64,000 nt of DNA from Mesorhizobium qingshengii (GCF_900103325.1 NZ_FMXM01000023.1:49994-113993); one strand, 5' to 3'; positions 40,932 through 50,390 are shown, counted from the stretch's first letter. The notes: generated by a model not told the origin, from the sequence alone. Program-made: numbers and translations.

Positions 40932-42008
40932 TCAAGCCGCGGCGCTGCGGCCTTTCACGCCGGCTTCGGTCTTGAAAATACGGAAGGTATTGCGGCCCGC
41001 CGCCTTGGCGGCATAGAGCGCGGTGTCGGCCTGCAGGAACAGGTCGCACGGCGCGCCTGTAGCGGCGAAGGCGATGCCGACCGAGGCGCCGAGCTTGAGC
41101 GACTGGCCGCCCGCAGCGACCGGCTTGCCCATCGCCTCGATGATGCGGCGCGCCAGGCCGGAGACAGCGCCACGATCGAGATGCGCTCCAAGCAGCACCG
41201 CGAACTCGTCGCCGCCGACGCGCGCCACCAGATCCGCCTCGCCGCAGACATCGGCAAGCCGCTGCGCCGCCGTCTTCAGGCACTCGTCGCCGACGACATG
41301 GCCGAACGTGTCGTTGACCGCCTTGAAGCCGTCGAGGTCGATCAACAGCAGCGCGCCGAGCGGGCGGCCCTCGTCCGTATGGGCGAGCCGCGCCTGGAAC
41401 CGGCCGCGGTTGGCAAGTCCGGTCATGGCGTCGAATTCGGCCAGATGGCGCATCCGGTCCGACTGGCTCTTCTCCTCGGTGATGTCCTGCTTGATGCCGA
41501 AGATGCGCACGGGCACGCCGTCCTCACACTCGACGGTCGCGGTGATGCGGATCCAGCGGCTGCGCCCGGCGAAAGTGGTGATCTCGGCGTCGAGGGTGAA
41601 GCCGCTGCGCTCTTCGATCGCCCGGCTGCGCATCGTCTCCAGCGCCTTGCGCGACTCCGCGGGATAGCACTTGACGATCTCCGCGCGATCGAGCGCTGAG
41701 CCGCGCGGCAGGTCGAACAGGTCGTAGACCACGTCGGTCCACTGCAGCTGCACGTCGGGCAGACTACACTCCCACACGCCGAGGCGCGCGGCCACCGAGG
41801 CGCGGTCGAAGATCTTGCGGCTGTGCGCCAGCGAAACTTCCTGGCTGGCGATCAGCGCCGCCTGTGCCGCGAGTTCGGCCTTGAGCCGGGCGATGGTGGC
41901 GGCGTCGCGACGACGCTCGTCGGAGCGGCTGCCGTTCCCCTCCCGCCTGCCGGCGCGCGGAGCATCGGCCCGCGCCGGGCCTTTCGGAATGTAGGGCGTA
42001 TCGGGCAT
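40932..42008 (-). CDS. Diguanylate cyclase with PAS domain
   Basis: A 358-residue protein: a short N-terminal coiled part, one PAS domain (about 65-178, ending FGIKQDITEEKSQSD) and a GGDEF domain (about 190-350). The signature GGDEF is exact (265-269) with the metal Asp224 in LIDLDGFKAVN, so cyclic-di-GMP synthesis is expected. The position of the inhibitory I-site Arg (RxxD, Asp259) holds Gly256, so product inhibition at that site is probably absent. No signal peptide or membrane segment, so it is cytoplasmic. Confidence 0.92.
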   Translation of the reverse strand: MPDTPYIPKGPARADAPRAGRREGNGSRSDERRRDAATIARLKAELAAQAALIASQEVSLAHSRKIFDRASVAARLGVWECSLPDVQLQWTDVVYDLFDLPRGSALDRAEIVKCYPAESRKALETMRSRAIEERSGFTLDAEITTFAGRSRWIRITATVECEDGVPVRIFGIKQDITEEKSQSDRMRHLAEFDAMTGLANRGRFQARLAHTDEGRPLGALLLIDLDGFKAVNDTFGHVVGDECLKTAAQRLADVCGEADLVARVGGDEFAVLLGAHLDRGAVSGLARRIIEAMGKPVAAGGQSLKLGASVGIAFAATGAPCDLFLQADTALYAAKAAGRNTFRIFKTEAGVKGRSAAA

Positions 42009-42146
42009 TGCGGAGCTCTGCTGTCCTGGCGGGCGACTACCATGGCGCCCAAGCCATTAACACTTCACTTCCAGTGGCCCCGCTTCCCTGACCCAGGATA
42101 CTTTTCCCCTTGAACGACCAACCAATCTGGCCTAGCCTTGGCTTGA

Positions 42147-42226
42147 GAAAAGGTTTTCCCAAACATTTCCGATCAGGCTTGGCCATTGGCCGGGCCTCAT
42201 TGGGGTCTGAAAGAGAAAACCTTTTC
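42147..42226 (+). promoter_or_regulatory. Twin operators of the LacI-family regulator
   Basis: GAAAA-GG-TTTTCCC (42147-42160) and GAAAA-CC-TTTTCCC (42215-42228) share GAGAAAA-SS-TTTTCCCAA and start 68 bp apart, the second 21 bp before the lacI-type gene. Paired near-palindromic sites suggest autoregulation, possibly by DNA looping. Confidence 0.55.
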
Positions 42227-42248
42227 CCAACTCAGGATTCTCGACGCG

Positions 42249-43292
42249 ATGGCATCGGACGATCAGCCTGTTCCGGTCTTTTCCAAGCCAGTCACCTTGC
42301 GTGACGTGGCGGCACGGGCCGGCGTCAGCGTCGCCACCGCCTCGAAGGCGCTCAACGACCAGGGGCGGATGACCGCCAAGACGCGCGAGCGCATCCGCGA
42401 GACGGCCCGGCATCTCGGTTTCCGGCCCAACAGCCTGGCGCAAAGCCTGCTCAGGCGGCGCAGCTTCACCGTCGGCCTGCTCACCAACGATACCTATGGC
42501 CGCTTCTCGCTGCCGCTGATGTCGGGCATTTCGGACGCGCTGGTCGACAATGGCGTCTCGGTGTTCCTGTGCAATGTCGAGGAGGATCCGCGCCTCGGCC
42601 AGTTGCATGTCGACGCCATGCTCGACAAGCGCGTCGACGGCATCATCGCCACCGGCAAGCGCATCGACCGCCATCTGCCGGTCGACCTCGGCAATCTGCG
42701 TGTCCCGGTGATCTATGCCTTCACCCAGCCCGATCCCGACGCCATCGCCTTCGTCTCGGACGACGCCGGCGGCGCGCGGCTGGCCGTCGAACATCTGTGC
42801 CGGCTGGGCCGCAAGCGCATCGCCCATGTCACCGGGCCGGCGAGCTTCGCCGTGGTGCACGCCCGCGCCCAGGCCTATCGCGACGTGCTCGCCGAAAACG
42901 GCTTGCCGGTCACCGAACCGCTGCTCGGCTCCTGGTCGGAAGCCTGGGGCCATGAGGCGGTGGCGCACCTGTTCGACGGCAAGCGCGAAAGGCCGGATGC
43001 CGTCTTTTGCGGCAACGACCAGATCGCGCGCGGCGTCATCGATGCCTTGCGCGAGCGCGGCCTCGGCGTCCCCGGCGATGTCGCCGTCATCGGCTTCGAC
43101 AATTGGGAGATCGTCGCCGAGGCGACGCGCCCGCCGCTGACTTCTGTCGACATGAACCTGGTCGCACTCGGACGCGAGGCCGGGCTGACCCTGCTGTCGC
43201 TGGTTGGCGGCCAGCCCGCCGCGCCGGGCATTCGAAAACTGCCGTGCCGGCTGGTGGTGCGTCAGTCCTGCGGCCATCCGCCGGATGGCTGA
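42249..43292 (+). CDS. LacI-family transcriptional regulator
   Basis: A 347-residue LacI protein: helix-turn-helix VTLRDVAARAGVSVATASKA (15-34) with the hinge helix, then a periplasmic-binding-protein-like effector domain (FTVGLLTNDTYGRFSLPLMS onward). It heads the sugar ABC transporter/GH127 cluster and should respond to the transported sugar, plausibly an arabinoside. ATG 42249 chosen because the HTH follows at the usual distance. Confidence 0.92.
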   Translation: MASDDQPVPVFSKPVTLRDVAARAGVSVATASKALNDQGRMTAKTRERIRETARHLGFRPNSLAQSLLRRRSFTVGLLTNDTYGRFSLPLMSGISDALVDNGVSVFLCNVEEDPRLGQLHVDAMLDKRVDGIIATGKRIDRHLPVDLGNLRVPVIYAFTQPDPDAIAFVSDDAGGARLAVEHLCRLGRKRIAHVTGPASFAVVHARAQAYRDVLAENGLPVTEPLLGSWSEAWGHEAVAHLFDGKRERPDAVFCGNDQIARGVIDALRERGLGVPGDVAVIGFDNWEIVAEATRPPLTSVDMNLVALGREAGLTLLSLVGGQPAAPGIRKLPCRLVVRQSCGHPPDG

Positions 43293-43355
43293 AAACGAAG
43301 CGCCGCGTGATCGGCGCCAAGCCGCGGACAGCGGCCAACCGTGGAGGAGGAGAAC

Positions 43356-44603
43356 ATGAGGAACCTGATTGCCAAACTGGCCCTGGCCGCTGCCGTTCTG
43401 GGTAGCGGTCTCGGCACTGCCGCCGCCGAAACCGCCAACATCTGGGTGCGCGCCGACGGCTCGAACTTCATGCCGAGGATCGTCGACGCCTACAACAAGG
43501 CGCACAAGGACCAGATCAAGCTCGACATCATCCCCAACGCCGAGATCATCCCGAAATATGGTGCCGCCGCCGCCGGCGGCACCGCGCCCGACGCGCTGTC
43601 GCTCGACCTGATCTACACGCCGTCCTTCGCCGCCGCCGGCCAGTTGGAGGATATCACCGACTGGGCCAAGTCGCTGCCCTATTTCGCCAGCCTGTCGCCG
43701 GCGCATGTGAAGACCGGCACCTACAAGGACCACATTTACGGCCTGCCGTTCTCGGCCGACGCCTCGGTGCTGATCTGGAACAAGAAGCTGTTCAAGCAGG
43801 CCGGCCTCGACCCCGAAAAAGGCCCGACAAACTGGGCCGAGATCGCGGCCGACGCCGAGAAGGTCAACGCGCTCGGCGGCAACATCAAGGGCTTCTACTT
43901 CTCGGGCAATTGCGGCGGCTGCAACATCTTCACCTTCACGCCGCTGATCTGGGCTTCCGGCGGCGATATCCTCTCCGAGGACGGCTCGAAGGCGACACTG
44001 GACAGTCCGCAGTTGCGCGGCGCCATCGATCTCTACCGCTCGATGGTCAAGAAGGATCTGGTACCGGCGGGCGCCCAGACCGACACCGGCGCCAACTTCT
44101 TTGCCGCCTTCGCCGCCGGCAATATCGGCATCTCGCCGTCCGGCGCCTTCGCCATCGGCGCGCTCAACACCCAGTATCCCAATGTCGACTACGGCGTCAC
44201 CTTCCTGCCGGGCAAGGACGGCAACTGGTCGTCCTTTGCCGGCGGCGACAATTTCGTCGTCACCAAGGGCACCAAGAAACTGCCCGTGGTGAAGGAGTTC
44301 CTCGATTTCGCCTATTCGCTCGAGGGCCAGACCATCCTCGCCAAATATGGCAGCCTGCCGGTGCGCGGCGACATCGCCAAGGACGCGCTCAAGGATCTCG
44401 ATCCGCGCTACCAGATCGCCGCCGAGGCCATGGCCAAGGGCCGCACGCCCTATTCGGTGGTGTTCAACGATTTGATCAACTCCGCCAACGGCCCGTGGAC
44501 GCAGATGATCAACGAGGTCTTCTTCGGCGACGACGTCGATGGCGCGATCGCGAACGCGCAGGAGACCATGCAGTCGATCATCGACCAGGCGCCGCAGAAG
44601 TAG
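43356..44603 (+). CDS. Sugar ABC transporter solute-binding protein
   Basis: A 415-residue family 1 extracellular binding protein. Signal peptide 1-24 (MRNLIAKLALAAAVLGSGLG, cleavage after TAAA). PFSADASVLIWNKKLFKQAG and FAGGDNFVVTKGTKK are typical of oligosaccharide binding proteins. ATG 43356 has GGAGGAG upstream. Together with the GH127 enzyme, ligands with L-arabinofuranosyl residues are likely (inference). Confidence 0.92.
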   Translation: MRNLIAKLALAAAVLGSGLGTAAAETANIWVRADGSNFMPRIVDAYNKAHKDQIKLDIIPNAEIIPKYGAAAAGGTAPDALSLDLIYTPSFAAAGQLEDITDWAKSLPYFASLSPAHVKTGTYKDHIYGLPFSADASVLIWNKKLFKQAGLDPEKGPTNWAEIAADAEKVNALGGNIKGFYFSGNCGGCNIFTFTPLIWASGGDILSEDGSKATLDSPQLRGAIDLYRSMVKKDLVPAGAQTDTGANFFAAFAAGNIGISPSGAFAIGALNTQYPNVDYGVTFLPGKDGNWSSFAGGDNFVVTKGTKKLPVVKEFLDFAYSLEGQTILAKYGSLPVRGDIAKDALKDLDPRYQIAAEAMAKGRTPYSVVFNDLINSANGPWTQMINEVFFGDDVDGAIANAQETMQSIIDQAPQK

Positions 44604-44654
44604 CGGCCGCCTGCCGGCCGCCCGCCTGTCTCCCTGGGCGGGTGGCCGGCGCGC

Positions 44655-44765
44655 CTTACCCTCCCCCTTGTGGGGAGGGTCGCTGCGAAGCAGCGGGGTG
44701 GGGTCAACGCCAGTTACCCCCACCCGGACCTGCGGTCCGACCTCCCCACAAGGGGGAGGTAGGGC
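44655..44765. repeat. 111-bp palindromic element between binding-protein and permease genes
   Basis: The ends are mutual inverted repeats (ACCCTCCCCCTTGTGGGGAG and its complement at 44740-44760), and each arm folds on itself as CCTCCCC-CTTGT-GGGGAGG. The middle holds two smaller hairpins (CGCTGCGAAGCAGCG; GGACCTGCGGTCC). RIME-type mosaic element; here it sits in an operon junction. Confidence 0.7.
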
Positions 44766-44799
44766 GGCCAATTGGATCCGACGCAAGAACAGGCCAACC

Positions 44800-45729
44800 A
44801 TGACCACCATCGCAACAACCACCACCGCCCCGCCCCGCGCCAGAAAACTGGCCGGTGCCGGGCGCCGGCAGTGGATCGGCCTGCTCTATGTCGCGCCCGC
44901 TGTCGCGCTGGTCGTCGTCTTCTTCCTCATCCCGCTCGGCATGACGGCGTGGATGTCGCTGCACAATTGGCCGCTGATGGGCGAGCACTCCTATATCGGC
45001 CTCGACAACTATGTCGCGATCCTGCGCGACACCAGGTTCTGGAACGCGCTCAAATTCACCGCCTACTACACCGTGATCGTCACCATCGCGATCTTCGCGG
45101 TGGCGTTTCCGCTGGCGCTGTTCGTCGAACGGCCGCGCCCGCTGACCAATCTCTACCGCACCATGTTCTTCATGCCGGCGGTTGTCGGTTTTGCCTCTGC
45201 CAGCCTGCTCTGGTCATGGCTGCTGAATGTCGATTCCGGTCTGTTCAGCCCGGCCGCCTACGACCTTGGCCTGATCGACAAGAAGTTCAACCTGCTGGCC
45301 ACCTTCCAGCCGGCCTTCTGGTCGATCATCGCCATGGTCGTGTGGAAGGTCGCCGGCTTCACCATGATCATCCTGATGGCCGGCCTGCAGTCGATCCCGC
45401 AGGATCTGCAGGAAGCGGCCATCATCGACGGCGCCGGGCCGTTCGCCAGGTTCAGGGCCATCACCTTGCCGCTGATGCGCCGCACGCTGGCGCTGGCGCT
45501 GATCCTGTCGGTCGCCGGCTCGATCCTCGCCTTCGACCAGTTCTACATCATCCTGCGCGGCGGTCCGCGCAACCAGACGCTGACGGCGGTCTACTGGATC
45601 TTCAACCAGTCCTTCGTCTCGTTCAAGCTCGGCTATGGCGCCGCGCTCTCCATGGTGCTGCTGGTCATCCTGGTGGCGCTCAGCCTCGTGCAGCTGTGGT
45701 TGCTGCGCAAGCCGGAGGGCCTCGACTGA
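44800..45729 (+). CDS. Sugar ABC transporter permease (MalF/UgpA type)
   Basis: A 309-residue permease with six membrane segments (first: QWIGLLYVAPAVALVVVFFL). The EAA loop for ATPase contact reads QDLQEAAIIDGAGPFARFRA. ATG 44800 follows the palindromic element by 34 bp. The stop overlaps the next start (TGATG). No ATPase gene is in the cluster, so a shared MsmK/UgpC-like ATPase elsewhere is probably used. Confidence 0.93.
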   Translation: MTTIATTTTAPPRARKLAGAGRRQWIGLLYVAPAVALVVVFFLIPLGMTAWMSLHNWPLMGEHSYIGLDNYVAILRDTRFWNALKFTAYYTVIVTIAIFAVAFPLALFVERPRPLTNLYRTMFFMPAVVGFASASLLWSWLLNVDSGLFSPAAYDLGLIDKKFNLLATFQPAFWSIIAMVVWKVAGFTMIILMAGLQSIPQDLQEAAIIDGAGPFARFRAITLPLMRRTLALALILSVAGSILAFDQFYIILRGGPRNQTLTAVYWIFNQSFVSFKLGYGAALSMVLLVILVALSLVQLWLLRKPEGLD

Positions 45730-46586
45730 TGGCGCAGGCCGCCTCCCGCAACCGCCGGCTCGCCGCCCGAATCGCGGAGCATTCGACCGGCATCATCGCC
45801 TCGCTGCTGTTCGCGGCGCCGATCGTGTGGGCGGTGCTGTCGACCTTCAAACCGGCAGCCGAAGCGCGCCTGCCACCGCTGCCGCCCTGGCCAACGTCGG
45901 GGTTCTCGCTGGAGAACTATGCCACGCTCGACACCTTCGGCGACGGGCTCTGGGTCTCGGCGCAGAACAGCATCTACGTCTCGGTGATGACCGTGGTGCT
46001 GTCGGTCATCGTCAGCGTGCTGGCCGGCTACGGCTTTTCGCGCTTCCGCTTCCCGTTCAAGGACCTGTTCTTCATCCTCATCCTGTCGACCATCATGATC
46101 CCGTTCCAGTCGATCCTGACGCCGATCTTCCTGGTGCTGACCAAGCTTGGCCTGCACAACACGCTGACCGGCCTGGTCGGCGTCTATGTGACGCTGCAAC
46201 TGCCATTCTCCATCTTCATGATGCGCAACGCTTTCGACGCGGTGCCGCGCGAGATCGAGGAGGCCGCCCGCATGGACGGCGCCAGCAACGTCACCATGCT
46301 TCTCAAGGTGATGCTGCCGCTGGTCTGGCCGGGTGTCGTCACCATCGCGCTGTTTGCCTTTCTCGGCGCCTGGAACGAGTTCCTCGCCGCCCTGGTGCTG
46401 ATGACCGACCAGTCCAAATTCACGCTGCCGGTGATGATGACCGCGCTGCAGTCGGGCCGCTTCGGCGCCATCGACTGGGGCGCGGTGCAGGCCGGCGTCA
46501 CCGTGATGATGGTGCCTTGCCTCATTCTCTTCCTCGCTTTGCAGCGCTTCTACATCCGCGGCCTCATGGCCGGGGCCGTCAAGTAA
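45729..46586 (+). CDS. Sugar ABC transporter permease (MalG/UgpE type)
   Basis: A 285-residue partner permease: N-terminal helix GIIASLLFAAPIVWAVLSTF, EAA loop REIEEAARMDGASNVTMLLK, and C-terminal MAGAVK ending. It forms the heterodimeric channel with the upstream permease. Coupled by a one-base overlap. Confidence 0.93.
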   Translation: MAQAASRNRRLAARIAEHSTGIIASLLFAAPIVWAVLSTFKPAAEARLPPLPPWPTSGFSLENYATLDTFGDGLWVSAQNSIYVSVMTVVLSVIVSVLAGYGFSRFRFPFKDLFFILILSTIMIPFQSILTPIFLVLTKLGLHNTLTGLVGVYVTLQLPFSIFMMRNAFDAVPREIEEAARMDGASNVTMLLKVMLPLVWPGVVTIALFAFLGAWNEFLAALVLMTDQSKFTLPVMMTALQSGRFGAIDWGAVQAGVTVMMVPCLILFLALQRFYIRGLMAGAVK

Positions 46587-46608
46587 TTCGACCGAATGGA
46601 GTAAGTTC

Positions 46609-48588
46609 ATGACCGCATCGCCATCCGCAAAAACCGGAAAACCGAAGCTCGCCTTCCGCCCGCTGCCGGTGCCGCAGGTCGACGTGCACGGCTTCTGGGG
46701 CGACCGCGCCGACGCGGTCGCCGCGCGCACCGCCGACATCCTCTACGACCGCTGCGTCGAGGCCCGCATGCTGGAGCAGATCGACCCCGACCGGCCCTCG
46801 CCCGGCGTCGTCATCCCGTTCCACTCGCCCTCGCCCGACGAAGCCGACCGCCAGGGCGCGGAATTCACCGGCTCGACGGTGACCACGCAGATGTTCTGGG
46901 ATTCCGATCTCGGCAAGACGATCGAGACCGCGGCCTATTCGCTCTACCGGCGCAAGAACCCCGAACTGGAAAAGAAGATCGACGCCGTCATCGACATGTA
47001 TGGCAGGCTGCAGCAGGAGGACGGCTATCTCTCGAGCTGGTACCAGCGCATCCAGCCGGGCAAACGCTGGACCAATCTGCGCGACTGCCACGAACTCTAT
47101 TGCGCCGGCCACCTGATCGAGGGCGCGGTCGCCTACTACCAGGCGACCGGAAAACGCAAGCTGCTCGACATCATGTGCCGCTATGCCGACCACATCGCTT
47201 CGGTGCTGGGGCCTGAGCCCGGCAAAAAGAAGGGCTATTGCGGCCATGAGGAGATCGAACTGGCGCTGGTCAAGCTGGCGCGGGTGACCGGCGAGAAGAA
47301 ATACATGGAACTGGCGAAATACTTCATCGACCAGCGCGGCCAGCAGCCGCATTATTTCGACGAGGAGGCGCGCGCCCGCGGCGCCGACCCGAAGGCCTAC
47401 CATTTCAAGACCTATGAATACAGCCAGTCGCACATCCCGGTGCGCGAGCAGGACAAGGTCGTCGGCCACGCGGTGCGGGCGATGTATCTCTATTCGGGCA
47501 TGGCCGACATCGCCACCGAATATGGCGACGACAGCCTGCGCGTGGCGCTCGACCGGCTGTGGGACGATCTCACCACGAAAAACCTCTACATCACCGGCGG
47601 GCTCGGGCCGTCGGCGCACAATGAGGGCTTCACCAGCGACTACGACCTGCCTAACGAGACCGCCTATGCCGAGACCTGTGCCGCGGTCGGGCTGGTTTTC
47701 TGGGCCAGCCGCATGCTCGGCATGGGGCCGAACGCCCGCTACGCCGACATGATGGAACGTGCGCTTTACAACGGTTCGATCTCGGGCCTGTCGCTGGATG
47801 GCTCGCTGTTCTTCTATGAAAATCCGCTGGAAAGCCGGGGCCGGCACAACAGATGGAAATGGCACCGCTGCCCGTGCTGTCCGCCCAATGTCGGGCGCAT
47901 GGTGGCCTCGATCGGCAGCTATTTCTACAGCCTGGCGGACGATGCGCTGGCGGTTCATCTCTATGGCGACTCGACCGCCCGCTTCGACATTGGCGGCACC
48001 GCAATCAGCCTTGCCCAGGCGAGCCACTATCCCTGGGACGGCGCCGTCGAGATCACGCTCGAGCCACAGGCGCCAGTCGAGTTCACGCTGCATCTGCGCA
48101 TACCGGCGTGGAGCAGCAGCGCGGCGCTCGAGATCAATGGCGAGGCGGTCAAGCTGGCGGAGGTCACCAGCGACGGCTATGCCGCGATACGGCGCACATG
48201 GAAAAAGGGCGACCGCGTCCGGCTCGATCTCGAAATGCCGATCGAACGGCTCTACGCGAACCCGCGGGTGCGCCAGGATGCCGGTCGCGTTGCGCTGTCA
48301 CGCGGTCCGGTGATCTACTGCGTCGAGGCGACCGATAATGACAGCCAGTTGCATCGCCTGACGCTGCCGAGGACGGCAAGTGTCGAAGCGCGGGATCGGC
48401 CGGAGCTTCTCGGCGGCGTGGTGACGCTTTCAGCCACCGCGCAAGCTGACGCCGGCGATGGCTGGCAGGGCGGGCTCTACAGATCCGAGCCGCCGGCCAC
48501 CACACAGACGCGCCTGACCGCCATCCCCTACTTCGCCTGGGACAACCGCGAGCCAGGCGAAATGCTGGTGTGGCTAAGGGACGGGTGA
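46609..48588 (+). CDS. GH127 beta-L-arabinofuranosidase
   Basis: A 659-residue glycoside hydrolase family 127 enzyme. The zinc-cysteine active site known from HypBA1 is visible: Glu355 and Cys357 in AETCAAVG, and Cys423-Cys424 in CPCCPPNVGR, with a cysteine as nucleophile. It releases L-arabinofuranose from arabinosides. No signal peptide, so it acts in the cytoplasm on sugar brought in by the ABC system encoded just upstream. Starts 23 bp after the permease gene. Confidence 0.92.
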   Translation: MTASPSAKTGKPKLAFRPLPVPQVDVHGFWGDRADAVAARTADILYDRCVEARMLEQIDPDRPSPGVVIPFHSPSPDEADRQGAEFTGSTVTTQMFWDSDLGKTIETAAYSLYRRKNPELEKKIDAVIDMYGRLQQEDGYLSSWYQRIQPGKRWTNLRDCHELYCAGHLIEGAVAYYQATGKRKLLDIMCRYADHIASVLGPEPGKKKGYCGHEEIELALVKLARVTGEKKYMELAKYFIDQRGQQPHYFDEEARARGADPKAYHFKTYEYSQSHIPVREQDKVVGHAVRAMYLYSGMADIATEYGDDSLRVALDRLWDDLTTKNLYITGGLGPSAHNEGFTSDYDLPNETAYAETCAAVGLVFWASRMLGMGPNARYADMMERALYNGSISGLSLDGSLFFYENPLESRGRHNRWKWHRCPCCPPNVGRMVASIGSYFYSLADDALAVHLYGDSTARFDIGGTAISLAQASHYPWDGAVEITLEPQAPVEFTLHLRIPAWSSSAALEINGEAVKLAEVTSDGYAAIRRTWKKGDRVRLDLEMPIERLYANPRVRQDAGRVALSRGPVIYCVEATDNDSQLHRLTLPRTASVEARDRPELLGGVVTLSATAQADAGDGWQGGLYRSEPPATTQTRLTAIPYFAWDNREPGEMLVWLRDG

Positions 48589-48592
48589 GGCG

Positions 48593-49321
48593 TCAGGGGC
48601 GCGTCCGTTCGATCTCATCGGCCACCAGTTGCTGCAATTGCCACAGATTGCGGTCGCGGATGCCGCAGGCGTCGAGGTGACGGATGGTCTCGAACAGATA
48701 TTCCGCGCCCGAACCCCAATGGCCGACCGCCCTGGCCAGCGTCGCCGCGATCGCCCGCTTGTCGAGCTTGCCGGCATAGCGTGGATTACCGGGGTCGACG
48801 ACAAAGCCGAGCGCCCGCGAGGCACTGTCGCCTGTCCTGACCTGCAGCCAGCGCGGCACGTTGACGGCGGGAAGGATGGTCATCTCGCGGCGCAGCAACG
48901 CTTCGAGATTGGCCGCCACCGGCTCGGCGATCTCGAACACCATGCCCTGGCACTGGCCGCCACGGTCGAGCGCCATCATCAGGCCGGGCTGCTCGATGGT
49001 GCCCCTGAAGCGCTGCACGGTGAAGCAGAACGACCGATGCCAGCCGGTCGCCACCGCCCGATCGCCACCCCTCACCTCGCCGGCCGGCTTCCATAGCAGC
49101 GAACCATAGGCGAACAGTTTCAGCGGCCCGGCCGGAGCCGTTGCCAGCACCTCGTCGCGGAAACGCGCATAATCCGCGTCGGTCATGGTGACCATGCCCG
49201 GCACCGGCCCAGCATCCTCGACCGCGCGCAGCGTGCGCGCGACCAAATCCTCGGTCAGCGCCATCGGCGTTTTGCGAATGGTGGGTTTTCGGGCCGGCTT
49301 GCCGGACATGGCTTTGTTCAT
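48593..49321 (-). CDS. ChaC-like gamma-glutamylcyclotransferase
   Basis: A 242-residue ChaC-family protein. The nucleotide-like binding motif LFAYGSLLWKP (about residues 68-78) is the family hallmark, and a Glu/Phe core follows (GTIEQPGLMMALDRGG). ChaC enzymes cleave glutathione to 5-oxoproline and Cys-Gly. ATG 49321 has GAGGA upstream. Convergent with the GH127 gene. Confidence 0.88.
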   Translation of the reverse strand: MNKAMSGKPARKPTIRKTPMALTEDLVARTLRAVEDAGPVPGMVTMTDADYARFRDEVLATAPAGPLKLFAYGSLLWKPAGEVRGGDRAVATGWHRSFCFTVQRFRGTIEQPGLMMALDRGGQCQGMVFEIAEPVAANLEALLRREMTILPAVNVPRWLQVRTGDSASRALGFVVDPGNPRYAGKLDKRAIAATLARAVGHWGSGAEYLFETIRHLDACGIRDRNLWQLQQLVADEIERTRP

Positions 49322-49473
49322 TCTCGCGTCCTCAGCCTTACCGTCATCTTGCTGAAAGCAGTTCAAATCTCAAGGGTCAGGGTCATCCAGACATGGAATC
49401 AGAATCTGAGCAGCCACGCTCAACAGCTTGGCCGGATTCAACAAATGCTCGCGACGGCCAGTTGGTCGCCAAC

Positions 49474-50388
49474 TCAAGACACCAGCGGCATCGGCACCTG
49501 AAGCCCTTCGATCAAGGCGTCGCGGAACAGCGCGATCGGGCGGCTGAGCCGGCCGGCGGGCGGGCGGTGCAGCAGCCAGGCGCGCACTTGCGGCTTGAAG
49601 TCCGGGCAGTCGATGACCTCGACGGCATCGCGCCACCGGCTGTCGGCGAAGGCGCCCGGCGTGACGATGCCGATGCCGTGGCCGCGCGCCACCAGCGACA
49701 TTCTGAGATCGACGCTGAGCGCCTCCACCCCGACCTGGAACGGCAGCCGCGCGGTCTCGAAACTCTGGCGGATGAAGGCGCGAAAGCCGCAGCCGTTCTC
49801 GTTCATCACCCAGGGGAAGCGCGACAGCGAGGCAAGGTCGGCGGGCCCGGGCACGCCAAGGCCGGGGGACGCGACCAGCAGCACCGACTGCAGGCCGAGA
49901 TCGTCGCGCACGAGTTCGTCCGGCGGAGTGACGCCCTCGGCGAGGCACACCGCCACCGCGTCGAGCTCGCTGCGCGCCACCTGCTCGACCAGCCTTGGCG
50001 ACCAGCCGGAAGAGATGCGCAGCGTCAGCCGCGGAAACGCGGCGCGCAAGGTGTCGAGCGGCAGCGCCAGCGCGGCATCCGAGAGATAGGGCATGATGCC
50101 AAGCCGGAACTCGCCCTTGACCCCACCTTGCGGCGACACGCCGGCCTTCAAATCCTCGAGCGAGCGCAGCACGCGCCGGCCATGCTCATACGCCTCGCGC
50201 CCGGAAGCGGTCGGCTTCAGCGGCTTCGACTGGCGGTCGAGCAACGCCGTCGCCAGCCCATCCTCGAGGTTCTGGATGCGGCGTGTCACGCCCGGCTGGG
50301 TGAGGTTGAGCCTGGCCGAGGCGCCGACGATCGAGCCGGTTTCCACCACGGCGATGAACGCTTCGAGGTCATGGATATTCATGCGCAT
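49474..50388 (-). CDS. LysR-family transcriptional regulator
   Basis: A 304-residue LysR protein starting MRMNIHDLEAFIAVVETGSI. Winged helix-turn-helix (about 3-62) and an effector domain (about 93-295) are clear. Divergent from the MFS gene at 50481, which is its probable target. Confidence 0.92.
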   Translation of the reverse strand: MRMNIHDLEAFIAVVETGSIVGASARLNLTQPGVTRRIQNLEDGLATALLDRQSKPLKPTASGREAYEHGRRVLRSLEDLKAGVSPQGGVKGEFRLGIMPYLSDAALALPLDTLRAAFPRLTLRISSGWSPRLVEQVARSELDAVAVCLAEGVTPPDELVRDDLGLQSVLLVASPGLGVPGPADLASLSRFPWVMNENGCGFRAFIRQSFETARLPFQVGVEALSVDLRMSLVARGHGIGIVTPGAFADSRWRDAVEVIDCPDFKPQVRAWLLHRPPAGRLSRPIALFRDALIEGLQVPMPLVS

Positions 50389-50390
50389 CT

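Noticed and set aside
40895..40975. Short plus-strand ORF after GGAGAG (MSRPDGQGPTTGLKPRR...)
   Set aside because: Good ribosome site but the ORF is low complexity and overlaps the end of the diguanylate cyclase gene; no support.
42132..44825. An 897-codon open frame opposite the LacI and binding-protein genes
   Set aside because: Antisense frame without stops due to codon bias; its His/Gly/Arg-rich translation has no domains, while the plus strand has two complete genes.
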